This document shows, in pieces, positions 1-6,864 of a DNA stretch of 7,546 bases. The translations under genes were made by a program, and so were the position numbers. Below the pieces are notes generated by a model, which saw only the letters and a list, made by a program, of their open reading frames with translations, was not told the DNA's origin and did not search any database. Position 1 is the stretch's first letter. The number at the start of each line of letters is the position of its first letter. Origin of the DNA: Anaerolineaceae bacterium (GTDB lineage: Bacteria > Chloroflexota > Anaerolineae > Anaerolineales > Anaerolineaceae); the NCBI GenBank assembly GCA_003448875.1, contig DLXG01000322.1, positions 1-7,546 on the forward strand, in the 5' to 3' direction.

Positions 1-605
1 ACTTTGGGCAGCGGGTTGATGCGCACGCCCGGGGCATCGGTGGGCAGCAGGAACATGGACATGCCCTTGTAGGGGTTTTCGATCTGCGGGTCGCGGGTCA
101 TCAGCAGAATGTACTTGGCGATGTTGGAGATGGTGCAGTAAATCTTCTGCCCGTTGATGACCCATTCATCGCCTTCCAGCACGGCGCGCGTCTTCAGCCC
201 GGCCGCATCCGAACCGGCCTGCGGCTCGCTGATGCCCAGCGCCACCGGCGGGTCACCCCGGCAAATGCCGCCCAGCACGCGCTGCTTCTGTTCCTCCGAG
301 CCGAACTGTTCAATGTCACGGATGGTGATTACCCCCAGCCCGTAAATCACGCCCAGCGGGAAGGCGTACTTGCCGAGGGTTTCGGCGACCAGCGTTTGGG
401 TCAGCACATCGGCGGGTGTGCCGCCGTAGGCCTCGCCAATCCCCAGACCCAGAAAGCCGTTATCGGCCAGCGCCTGCCACGGTTTCCACGGGAATTCGTG
501 CTTTTCGTCCAGTTCGGCGATCAGGCTTTCGGGAGCCTCACGCTGCAACAGCTCGGTCAGGCTGTTCAATAAAAGTTCTTGTTCTTCGGTTAGTTTGAAG
601 TCCAT
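1..605 (-). CDS. Acyl-CoA dehydrogenase, N-terminal part (cut by window edge)
   Basis: Flavoprotein of the acyl-CoA dehydrogenase family, which oxidises an acyl-CoA to the trans-2-enoyl-CoA with FAD and passes electrons to an electron-transfer flavoprotein. The reading frame is open from the ATG at 605-603 to base 1, giving 201 codons; family members usually have about 380-400, so roughly half is missing. Residues 1-115 read as the N-terminal helical domain (MDFKLTEEQELLL; NGFLGLGIGEAYGG). Residues 124-136 (GISEPQAGSDAAG) fit the family signature [GAC][LIVM][ST]Exx[GSAN]G[ST]Dxx[GSA]. They are followed by the usual beta-domain pattern DEWVINGQKIYCTIS. The catalytic glutamate lies in the missing C-terminal half, so substrate class cannot be judged. 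The start is supported by AAAGGAA at 612-618, six bases upstream. It is preceded by a long structured leader. Confidence 0.93.
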   Translation of the reverse strand, partial: MDFKLTEEQELLLNSLTELLQREAPESLIAELDEKHEFPWKPWQALADNGFLGLGIGEAYGGTPADVLTQTLVAETLGKYAFPLGVIYGLGVITIRDIEQFGSEEQKQRVLGGICRGDPPVALGISEPQAGSDAAGLKTRAVLEGDEWVINGQKIYCTISNIAKYILLMTRDPQIENPYKGMSMFLLPTDAPGVRINPLPK

Positions 606-611
606 GGTTTG

Positions 612-618
612 TTCCTTT
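612..618 (-). promoter_or_regulatory. Ribosome binding site of the acyl-CoA dehydrogenase gene
   Basis: On the minus strand AAAGGAA lies six bases before the ATG at 605-603. This supports the chosen start and leaves the hairpin at 657-698 about 40 bases upstream, in the untranslated leader. Confidence 0.6.
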
Positions 619-656
619 CTATGGGATGGAATTGAGGGTGAAGATTTTTTTGAAAG

Positions 657-698
657 AACAGAGCCGCCATCGGGCAATTACCGATCAGCGGCTCTGTT
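657..698 (-). repeat. Hairpin in the acyl-CoA dehydrogenase leader
   Basis: Bases 657-667 (AACAGAGCCGC) and 688-698 (GCGGCTCTGTT) form a perfect 11-bp inverted repeat. Inside it, ATCGG at 669-673 pairs with CCGAT at 681-685 across a small asymmetric internal loop, leaving a 7-base terminal loop (674-680). In the minus-strand transcript this hairpin sits about 50 bases before the start codon. The bases after it on that strand are an A-run rather than a U-run, so it is not an intrinsic terminator in the sense direction. It could stabilise the mRNA, form part of a leader switch, or bind a protein as DNA. Confidence 0.6.
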
Positions 699-751
699 GA
701 GTAGCGGATTTAACACACTCTGCATTGGATACAGATTCTGGAAAGTCGTCC

Positions 752-815
752 AAACCTTCCTCCCACCCGTTTTGATGTCCAATCCGTAAACCGGCAATAC
801 AAAACCTTCCCTCCC
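752..815. repeat. Direct repeat AAACCTTCC(C)TCCC, two copies
   Basis: AAACCTTCCTCCC at 752-764 recurs with one inserted C at 802-815. Copy starts are 50 bases apart. The second copy lies inside the long palindrome at 778-865, so the repeat may reflect duplicated binding sites or a duplicated structural module. Confidence 0.4.
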
Positions 816-865
816 GATGGAAGGGCTGCTAGAAACTTATTCGGTTTATTGCACCGGGGATTGGA
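778..865. repeat. Long bulged palindrome, candidate structured RNA leader
   Basis: Four consecutive segments pair in order: TCCAATCC 778-785 with GGATTGGA 858-865, CCGG 791-794 with CCGG 854-857, CAATA 795-799 with TATTG 847-851, and AACC 803-806 with GGTT 843-846. This gives about 21 base pairs interrupted by one-sided bulges (786-790, 852-853, 800-802). A small inner stem (TTCC 807-810 with GGAA 819-822) sits in the apical part. It lies some 170-260 bases upstream of the acyl-CoA dehydrogenase start on the same transcript, if transcription begins above it. I do not recognise it as a known riboswitch class. It could equally be a degenerate miniature mobile element; no flanking target duplication is visible. 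Confidence 0.45.
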
Positions 866-1104
866 GAACTCCGGGTTATAAGGTACGTAATGGTTAAGTT
901 CATCATAGCCCACAAAGGTAATAAAGGGCTAGTATGCTTAATCATAATAAATATATGACAGTTTTAACTAAATTATTGGACAATTTGGCTATTGTAGATG
1001 AGATAAGAATTAAATTATTCAGATAAGGGAAACATAATGAAGAAGATGGATGCCTTTTTATTCTGGTTGGGTACAGAAAAAAACATTCCCCCTAGCCCGA
1101 AACT

Positions 1105-3807
1105 TTAATCCAAGAGGTCAATCCGTCCGCTGGAACCGTCCAGACGCACACGCTGGCCGGTACGCAATACGCGGGTCGCCTGATCCACCCCCACCACGGC
1201 CGGTAAGCCGTATTCGCGCGCCACTACCGCTCCGTGAGTCATCATCCCGCCCATCTCCATAATTAACCCGCCGGCGGTCAGGAAAAGCGGCGTCCAGGTC
1301 GGGTCGGTGCCCGGGCAGACCATAATCTCACCCGGCTGCAAGTCTGCCCGGCGCGGATCGGTCACCACCCGGACGTGCCCCTCGACCAGCCCCGGTGAAA
1401 CCGGGCTGCCCCACAGGATTTGCCCACCCTCACTCTCTCCGACAATACCGGCGTAAAAAGCCCGCCCGTCGCTGAGCAGCACGCGCGGCACCTGCCGGCG
1501 CTGCATTTCGCAGGCATAGGCCGCCCGCCGCTGGGCGATCAATCCCCTCCACTGCGGGTCTGCCGGATTTTCAGCCAGTCGCTGCATTTCGAGCAAGGTG
1601 AGAAAGATCAAATCATCCGCCTGATCCAGCCGACCCTGCCGGCGCATTTCTTCCCCAATTTGCAATAACACCTCGCGGAAAGCCCCAAAAGCGCGCACCA
1701 GGAAAAATTTGGGGTATTCACGCAGCCCCATCCAGGCCCGCACCCGCGAGGCCAGAAAACGAACCAGACCCGCCTTCAGCCAGCCAGCACGACGATGCCG
1801 GACGGCCTCGCACAATTGCCGGATGGCCGATTCGGCTATCGCCTGCCCCTGTGCATAAGCCCGATCGGGAGCAGCAGCGTCATCTTCCATCCGTAAAAAG
1901 GTCTTTAACAGGTCAAACAAGGGGGCCGGGTCTTCATTCCAGCGTGGACGTCCGGCGTCAATTTCTCCCAACCCCCGCCGCCCGTAGCGCGCCAGAAACC
2001 CCGCCAGCAGTGAGGCCGTGAGAGGTGACAGAGTCCCCTTGCGGTACATTTCTGCCAGAACACGGCTGGGATGACTTTCGACCTCAGACCGGGCACGCTC
2101 GTCCTGACGGATGGCGCGGGCAATTGCCCAAAGCTGTAAATCCATCTCTGTGGTCGGGTTGTGAGGCAGGCTGCGGGTCAATTCCAGCACGCGCCGCTGA
2201 GGGTTCTGCGGAGTACTTCCCTCACCGCTTTCAGCGACCCGCGCCGCGATCAACCGCACCAGATTCAGGCTGGCCACGCCGCTGGCCACCATAGCCAGCA
2301 ACCGGCGCATACCGCCCGGAAATTTACGAAAGAAGCCATTAATCAAATTGACCAGCCCCGCCAGTTTCGCCGAGGGGTCTTGAGGCAGGCCGGCCAGTTC
2401 CTCTTCCAGCCGGGTCAAGATCGCTTCTATCCGCCGCATAGCCGCCTGACGGCGCCGATCAGGGGCGATCAGGTTAAGCAGGATGTTGCCCAGCAGCGGC
2501 ACAGCAAAGCGGATCAGGTGCAGGCGGGTTTTCAGCCGAATGGGAGTGTTCTGCCCGATTTCGGGCTCTTCCAGCAACTTCAAAATCCACTGGCGGGCCG
2601 AGGGCTCGACAAACTCCATTACCGCCGGGACGACCCTTCGGCCCAGCCGGGTATGCAAAATGGGAGTAACGTTCCCCCACAGGCGTTCTCCGGCCAGAAT
2701 TAAAGCCCGCTGGTTTTGCGGATCAAAGCGGTAACCCAGCAAACGCGCCCCTGTGCCAAAAAACCGTACGATGATCTCACGCCCAAACGGGGTGATCGGT
2801 TCAAATACTCCCTGAACGGCTGCAAAGGAAAACAGCACATGCAGCGGTCTGGCAGGCATCCCTCGCGGAAGCGGGTACAGCGAAGTGATCGGGCGGGATT
2901 GCAGGATGTAAAACTCACCGCCGGCCCAGGCCCACTCAATATCCTGCGGAAACTCGTAAATTGCCTCAATGCGCTTGCCCAATTCCACCAGTCTGAAAAT
3001 TTCGTCATCGGGAAGGGCCTGAGAGACTGTCATGGAAGATGCCACAGCCGGCATTGCCCCCTCAACCTGAGCCGTTTTTGCCCCTAATTTTTTGCTCAAC
3101 AGCCGTTGAGCATTCACATCCACCACGTACTCATCCGGTTCAACCCGCCCGGAAACCAGCGCATCCCCCAGCCCAAAGGCAGCGTTGATAACCACTTCAT
3201 GCCGCGCGCCACTTAACGGATTGGCGGTAAACATCACACCTGCGACACGGCTTTCCACCATGCTTTGCAGAATCACCGCCAGCGCCAGCTCGGACTGGGG
3301 TACGTCGTGGTGCAGGCGGTAACTGATGGCGCGTGCCGTCCACAGACTGCTCCAGCAAGCCTTCACGGCTTGCAGCAATTCTCTCTCACCCTCGATGTTC
3401 AGGAAGGTATCCTGCTGACCGGCAAACGAGAGGCCCGGCAGGTCTTCGGTTGTGGCGGAGGAACGCACCGCCAAACGCGGCCGGCCGGCCTGACGGTACC
3501 ACCCGCACACTTCCTCTTCCAGATCGGGCGGCAGGGCAGCAGCCGCAAACTGAGCGCGGATTCTGGCCGAAATTTCTTCCAGAATTTGCAGCGGTGTTTC
3601 GGGAGCAGCAGACTGCGCCTCAGCCAGCACTTGCGTCAGGTGATTGGCCTGCACAAAAGCGCGGTAAGCCGCCGTGCTTAAAATAACGCCGGGCGGAACC
3701 GGCAAACCGGCCTGACTGAGCCTCGCCAGATTGGCACCTTTACCGCCGCTCTGATCCAGGCGCAGGGCCTCCGCAGAGGAAAATGGAAGCAAGTATGCAG
3801 ATGACAT
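1105..3807 (-). CDS. PEP synthase/rifampicin phosphotransferase-like dikinase
   Basis: A 900-residue cytosolic protein of the PEP-utilising dikinase superfamily. These enzymes use ATP in an ATP-grasp domain to phosphorylate a histidine on a swivelling domain, which then delivers phosphate to an acceptor. Residues 1-310 are the PPDK-type ATP-binding domain: GGKGANL at 21-27, AVRSSATTEDLPGLSFAGQ from 113, AGVMFTANP at 189-197, QDIEWA at 288-293 and LQSRPIT at 302-308. Residues about 320-790 are a mainly helical middle region, including REYPKFFLVR and ADDLIFLTLLEMQ. Residues about 800-900 are the swivel domain, with TDPTWTPLF and GGMMTHGAVVARE; H858 is the likely phosphorylated histidine. Having the histidine domain at the very C-terminus, with no PEP-binding barrel, matches rifampicin phosphotransferase (about 870 residues) rather than true PEP synthase. 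The middle, substrate-binding part diverges from what I know of resistance enzymes, so the acceptor is unknown. No clear Shine-Dalgarno precedes the ATG. Confidence 0.88.
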   Translation of the reverse strand: MSSAYLLPFSSAEALRLDQSGGKGANLARLSQAGLPVPPGVILSTAAYRAFVQANHLTQVLAEAQSAAPETPLQILEEISARIRAQFAAAALPPDLEEEVCGWYRQAGRPRLAVRSSATTEDLPGLSFAGQQDTFLNIEGERELLQAVKACWSSLWTARAISYRLHHDVPQSELALAVILQSMVESRVAGVMFTANPLSGARHEVVINAAFGLGDALVSGRVEPDEYVVDVNAQRLLSKKLGAKTAQVEGAMPAVASSMTVSQALPDDEIFRLVELGKRIEAIYEFPQDIEWAWAGGEFYILQSRPITSLYPLPRGMPARPLHVLFSFAAVQGVFEPITPFGREIIVRFFGTGARLLGYRFDPQNQRALILAGERLWGNVTPILHTRLGRRVVPAVMEFVEPSARQWILKLLEEPEIGQNTPIRLKTRLHLIRFAVPLLGNILLNLIAPDRRRQAAMRRIEAILTRLEEELAGLPQDPSAKLAGLVNLINGFFRKFPGGMRRLLAMVASGVASLNLVRLIAARVAESGEGSTPQNPQRRVLELTRSLPHNPTTEMDLQLWAIARAIRQDERARSEVESHPSRVLAEMYRKGTLSPLTASLLAGFLARYGRRGLGEIDAGRPRWNEDPAPLFDLLKTFLRMEDDAAAPDRAYAQGQAIAESAIRQLCEAVRHRRAGWLKAGLVRFLASRVRAWMGLREYPKFFLVRAFGAFREVLLQIGEEMRRQGRLDQADDLIFLTLLEMQRLAENPADPQWRGLIAQRRAAYACEMQRRQVPRVLLSDGRAFYAGIVGESEGGQILWGSPVSPGLVEGHVRVVTDPRRADLQPGEIMVCPGTDPTWTPLFLTAGGLIMEMGGMMTHGAVVAREYGLPAVVGVDQATRVLRTGQRVRLDGSSGRIDLLD

Positions 3808-3829
3808 GGTGAGAAAGGGTGGGAAGAGA

Positions 3830-3858
3830 GTTATATTATTTTACCCTTTCCGCGCCAA
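3830..3858 (-). promoter_or_regulatory. Sigma70-type promoter of the PEP synthase-like gene
   Basis: On the minus strand TTGGCG (3858-3853) is followed after exactly 17 bases by TATAAC (3835-3830), matching the -35 and -10 consensus at 4 of 6 and 5 of 6 positions. Transcription would begin near 3823, leaving a leader of only about 15 bases before the ATG at 3807, with no ribosome binding site. The gene therefore appears to be transcribed separately from the surface-protein genes upstream. Confidence 0.55.
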
Positions 3859-3910
3859 TCTATAAGCCGGTTTGTATTCTTAACTTTGCAGGCAATAGTG
3901 CAAGAATGCG

Positions 3911-3941
3911 TGTGGCAGAGGTGTAATACACTTCTGCCACA
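3911..3941. repeat. Inverted repeat: operator or transcript-end hairpin
   Basis: TGTGGCAGA (3911-3919) is the perfect complement of TCTGCCACA (3933-3941). The stem continues inside with GTG 3921-3923 and CAC 3929-3931, a single G/T opposition between them (3920/3932) and a 5-base loop. It lies about 57 bases past the stop of the beta-helix gene and about 50 bases upstream of the -35 of the PEP synthase-like gene. No T-run follows on either strand, so it is not a classical intrinsic terminator. It may be a 3'-end stabilising hairpin for the beta-helix mRNA or a binding site for a dimeric regulator. Confidence 0.55.
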
Positions 3942-3997
3942 TTAGGAAGCGCTTTTTCCTTTCAATTAGCCGAAAAATCTTCCAGAAAACATTTTCT

Positions 3998-6148
3998 TTA
4001 CTTCCTCACCAGCGGCAGGAATACCAGCAGCGGATCGGTGTATTCGACTGCGCCAACATCACAATAGGCCTTTTGTGGGCGGGTCACGCCGCGCTGATCT
4101 TCGTTTGGACAATTATTGTTCAACACTGCATCTATGGCGGGTGAATCCTTCAAGAGCGCGTGGGTCTGGGTAAAACCGCCGTTGCTGGCCAGCGGGCCTA
4201 ATTCAGGATTCACCCCAACGGTAAAACCAAAGCCGTTCACCGCTCCGCAGGCATTCACACCGCTATCCTGAACCAGTGTATATTCACCGGCAACCACACC
4301 GCCGGGGCCGTTGACACAGTCACCGTTGACACTACCCGCCAGAATGACATTTCGCAGAAACGGCAGGCCGCCGTTGCTGTTATACAGCCCGCCGCCCGGA
4401 TCTTCGGAGGCATTCTGGTAAAAGGTCACATTCCAGAGCAGCGGGCTGCTCTGATAATTCATCATTCCTCCGCCAAAATGGCTGGCATAATTACCCGAAA
4501 AGGTCACATTGGTCAACCGGGGTGCGCTGTTGTCGTTGGACATGCCTCCGCCAAAAGCGGCTTCATTGCCCACAAAGGTCACCCGGTTCAATTCCGGCTG
4601 ATTGTTGCCGCTGTGGTTGCGCATGCCCCCGCCGTTTTGGGCGGTGTTACCGCTAAAAGTCACATCGGTCAGTTGTGGATGGCTGCCAAGGTAATTGTAC
4701 ATACCGCCGCCCGCATTACTGGCCGTGTTCCCGTTAAAAGTGACCCGCGAAAGCACCGGGCTGCTGGAATAGTTGTACATGCCGCCCCCGCCGAGGGAAG
4801 CAGAATCAGCCCGATTATTCTGGAAATCCACGTTGGTTAGGTCGGGGTTACTGAGGTAATTGTACATACCGCCGCCAGCCGCCGCCTGATTATTCCGCAC
4901 GGTACTGCTCAGCAGGCTGAGGTTGCTGCCGTTGAGGTTGTGGACCGCGCCACCTTTGTCGCTGGCATAATTGCCCTCAAACAAACCAAACTGGATGACC
5001 GGCCGGCTGTTATCGTTTGAAAGCCCGCCTCCAAAATCAGCCTGATTGTCGCGAAAAGTATTGAACAGGAGCGTGGGGTTGCTGTTCAGGTTGTACATCC
5101 CGCCGCCGACAGGTGAACGATTATCCGTGAAGGTAAGGTTAGAAAGGGTGGGACGACTGTTCTGGTTGTACATGCCGCCGCCGCCGCTGCTGGCATAATT
5201 GGAAGAAAATGTGCCGTTCACCAAATCAAGCCGGGTATTGAAACGATTGGCCATAGCGCCGCCTAATGGAGCCAGATTATCCGTAAAGATGGCGTTGTTT
5301 ATGCTAATTGTGCTGTTGGAATTATCCATGCCGCCGCCTGAACTGCCCGCCTCATTCCCGCCAAGCATCACATTCGTGAGTGTCAGTGTACTGTTGATTA
5401 GCGCAAGGCCGCCGCCTTCAAAAAGGGCGTAGTTGTTGACAAAATCCGCCTTCGTCAGGGAAAGAGCAGGGCAATCCACCCCCGCCAGACCCCCGCCCGA
5501 GCCAGCGTAATTGGCTGAAAAGGCGAGGTTACGCAGGGTGGCGCTGCTCTGATAGGCATATACCCCACCGCCCTTGTTGAGCGGGTCGGTGTTACCATCC
5601 GCTTTACCGGCAGTAATCACCAATCCATCCAGTATGGCCGTGCTGGCATTGCCGCTGGTGGTGACCACATGGTAGGCATTACTTCCTACAATATCAGCGA
5701 TACTTTCAGCGATAAAATTACCATCCCCGTTGAAATCGTTATTATCCACATCACCGCTGAGGATGGTGAGATTGACGGTGAAATTCCGTTGAGAGAGAAG
5801 CGTCTCCGTTCCGGCAAATCCGCCGTAGATTGCCACGCCGTCTTCCAGCGTAAAAGTGGCATTGCGCGAATCGGACGGGTAAGGGCCGCCGTCATCGGGA
5901 TAATAAACACCGGCAGCGACCCAGATTTCATCGCCGCTGTTGGCAACTGTCAGGGCTTGCTGCAAGTACTTGAAGGCATCGTTCCAGCTCAAACCGCTAT
6001 TCGATACACTGCCGCCGTTGCCCCGCACGTAATAACGCGTCCCGGCTGCCCGAACCGGGTGCCGGGGAGCGCTGCCCAGCATAGCAGCGAGCAGAAAAAG
6101 CACAGCCGCCAACCGCAAGCAGACCTGCAACCAACAATTGATCTTCAT
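3998..6148 (-). CDS. Secreted beta-helix protein with Gly-rich repeats and choice-of-anchor Q-like end
   Basis: A 716-residue exported protein, probably on or outside the cell surface; its molecular role is unknown. The ATG at 6148-6146 is chosen because GGGAGGA (6155-6161) sits six bases upstream; a GTG at 6172 would add eight residues. Residues 1-35 form a signal peptide (KINCW, then the hydrophobic run LAAVLFLLAAMLG) with probable cleavage near VRAA. The early part has the YYVRGNGG...DAFKYLQQAL and DEIWVAAGVYYP pattern typical of such beta-helix proteins, then an Asp/Asn-rich loop (DVDNNDFNGDGN) that may bind calcium. From about residue 193 to 610 there are sixteen repeats of 25-29 residues, each opening with GG(G/A) and commonly reading GGGMYN...P.L.NVTF.GN.A, as in polymorphic outer membrane protein repeats and right-handed parallel beta-helices. 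Residues 647-703 (NGGFTQTHALLKDSPAID, DQRGVTRP, CDVGAVEY) match the choice-of-anchor Q type region. The protein ends in FLPLVRK. Confidence 0.9.
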   Translation of the reverse strand: MKINCWLQVCLRLAAVLFLLAAMLGSAPRHPVRAAGTRYYVRGNGGSVSNSGLSWNDAFKYLQQALTVANSGDEIWVAAGVYYPDDGGPYPSDSRNATFTLEDGVAIYGGFAGTETLLSQRNFTVNLTILSGDVDNNDFNGDGNFIAESIADIVGSNAYHVVTTSGNASTAILDGLVITAGKADGNTDPLNKGGGVYAYQSSATLRNLAFSANYAGSGGGLAGVDCPALSLTKADFVNNYALFEGGGLALINSTLTLTNVMLGGNEAGSSGGGMDNSNSTISINNAIFTDNLAPLGGAMANRFNTRLDLVNGTFSSNYASSGGGGMYNQNSRPTLSNLTFTDNRSPVGGGMYNLNSNPTLLFNTFRDNQADFGGGLSNDNSRPVIQFGLFEGNYASDKGGAVHNLNGSNLSLLSSTVRNNQAAAGGGMYNYLSNPDLTNVDFQNNRADSASLGGGGMYNYSSSPVLSRVTFNGNTASNAGGGMYNYLGSHPQLTDVTFSGNTAQNGGGMRNHSGNNQPELNRVTFVGNEAAFGGGMSNDNSAPRLTNVTFSGNYASHFGGGMMNYQSSPLLWNVTFYQNASEDPGGGLYNSNGGLPFLRNVILAGSVNGDCVNGPGGVVAGEYTLVQDSGVNACGAVNGFGFTVGVNPELGPLASNGGFTQTHALLKDSPAIDAVLNNNCPNEDQRGVTRPQKAYCDVGAVEYTDPLLVFLPLVRK
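4320..5572 (-). repeat. Tandem coding repeats of the beta-helix gene (16 units)
   Basis: The sixteen protein repeats correspond to DNA units of about 75-87 bases. The best conserved part is the GGCGGC(ATG)TACAA core coding GGMYN, seen on the plus strand as TTGTACAT(G/A/C)CCGCCG near 4690, 4773, 4860, 5092 and 5167. Units 6-15 resemble one another most, while the first few are more diverged, suggesting array growth by internal duplication. Confidence 0.75.
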
Positions 6149-6154
6149 ACGCGT

Positions 6155-6161
6155 TCCTCCC
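6155..6161 (-). promoter_or_regulatory. Ribosome binding site fixing the start of the beta-helix gene
   Basis: GGGAGGA on the minus strand lies six bases before the ATG at 6148. The two earlier in-frame starts (GTG at 6172, ATG at 6163) lie upstream of or overlap this site and have no comparable site of their own. Confidence 0.7.
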
Positions 6162-6180
6162 ATAAAAACCACCCTTCCAT

Positions 6181-6837
6181 CTACTTCATTCGTTCAAAAA
6201 TCCGTTGACTCATGTCAATCAGGCCCGATTCGTTCGCCATGTAGAGGACATCTGCTGGATCGAATCGCCAAATGAGCGTTTGCCCGCCCACGCGGACGTA
6301 CGCCACCCGCAGGCCAGTGATGGCCGATTTCCACGTGTAGTTCTCGTCCCCCAACCCATCCACCGAGATGACCACCAGATCGGAAGGCTCATTATTCAGT
6401 TCAGCTTTGCGGGTTGATTCCCACAAAGAAACAGCCTGATCATCGAAACCTGCCTGAAGGTAAAAAAGGCGGGGCTGTACTGCGTCAGCGGGGGTGTACT
6501 TCCACTCGCAGGAGGTGGTGCCCGCAAAACTGTTTTCCGCCAGTCTTTCCGGCTCAACCGACAGCAGATTCTTCAATTCATCGGGAGGAATCAACTGCGC
6601 GCAGGGGATCATCCGCTCCCCGTTCATCTGACCAGTGTTTTGCGGCAGTGAGGTCGGCGCGGGCTGATCACTGCTGCTGCCCGGCTGTGAAACAGCGGTT
6701 GGTTGACCGGCCAGCGGTGCCGGCCTGTTTTCACTTGCCGGGTTATCGGTCGGGGACGAAGCACCCGCACAGGCCGAAACCACCCAGCCCATCATCAGAA
6801 TGACAAAGACCATCAGAATTTGAATCTTTTTGAACAT
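6181..6837 (-). CDS. Lipoprotein, DUF3558-like
   Basis: A 218-residue predicted lipoprotein of unknown function. A basic and hydrophobic signal peptide (MFKKIQILMVFVILMMGWVV) leads to a lipobox VSAC at residues 20-23, so Cys23 should be lipidated and anchor the protein outside the membrane. Residues 24-75 are a Ser/Pro/Thr/Gln-rich flexible spacer. The folded part (about 76-218) opens with PCAQLIPPDELKNLL and contains SCEWKY. The two cysteines (79 and 110) and the C..L....E / C.W spacing resemble DUF3558-type lipoproteins of actinobacteria; a disulfide between them is an inference. GGAGAG at 6843-6848 lies five bases before the ATG. The gene starts 27 bases after the interrupted lipoprotein-like gene and ends 32 bases before the beta-helix gene, so co-transcription is likely. 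Confidence 0.82.
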   Translation of the reverse strand: MFKKIQILMVFVILMMGWVVSACAGASSPTDNPASENRPAPLAGQPTAVSQPGSSSDQPAPTSLPQNTGQMNGERMIPCAQLIPPDELKNLLSVEPERLAENSFAGTTSCEWKYTPADAVQPRLFYLQAGFDDQAVSLWESTRKAELNNEPSDLVVISVDGLGDENYTWKSAITGLRVAYVRVGGQTLIWRFDPADVLYMANESGLIDMSQRIFERMK

Positions 6838-6864
6838 GCTCGCTCTCCAAACCTCACAAAGCCC

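Larger units (their letters stand above)
606..1104. other. Long intergenic region: structured left part, AT-rich right part
   Basis: About 500 bases lie between the end of the PEP synthase-like gene and the start of the acyl-CoA dehydrogenase gene. The left part (about 657-865) is rich in inverted and direct repeats, listed separately. The right part (about 890-1085) is much more AT-rich than the rest of the window and holds no convincing gene. It does contain three tiny plus-strand ORFs: 890-958 (22 codons), 934-1026 (30 codons) and 1037-1108 (23 codons). The last two have SD-like bases (AAAGGG at 923-928; AAGGGAA at 1025-1031). A weak minus-strand -10-like TATAAC at 875-880 has only a poor -35 (ATGAAC, 898-903), so the promoter of the acyl-CoA dehydrogenase gene is not securely placed. 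Confidence 0.5.

Noticed and set aside
657..698. Intrinsic terminator
   Set aside because: On the minus strand the hairpin is followed by an A-run, and on the plus strand by no T-run.
710..913. 67-codon minus-strand ORF in the intergenic region
   Set aside because: It starts at a GTG without a ribosome binding site, has no recognisable domain and spans the bulged palindrome; the sequence is better explained by structure.
1077..1100. Terminator after the PEP synthase-like gene
   Set aside because: A minus-strand run of seven T (1083-1077) follows the stop codon, but no GC-rich inverted repeat precedes it.
1420..3686. Plus- and minus-strand ORFs overlapping the PEP synthase-like gene
   Set aside because: They are Arg/Pro/Gln-rich shadow frames within a continuous 900-residue enzyme whose motifs are clear.
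4478..5432. Plus-strand ORFs opposite the beta-helix gene
   Set aside because: They are antisense shadows created by the repetitive GC-rich coding sequence, with no ribosome binding sites or domains.
4320..5572. CRISPR array or non-coding tandem repeat
   Set aside because: Periodicity follows the codon frame of a GGGMYN beta-helix protein; there are no identical repeats with unrelated spacers.
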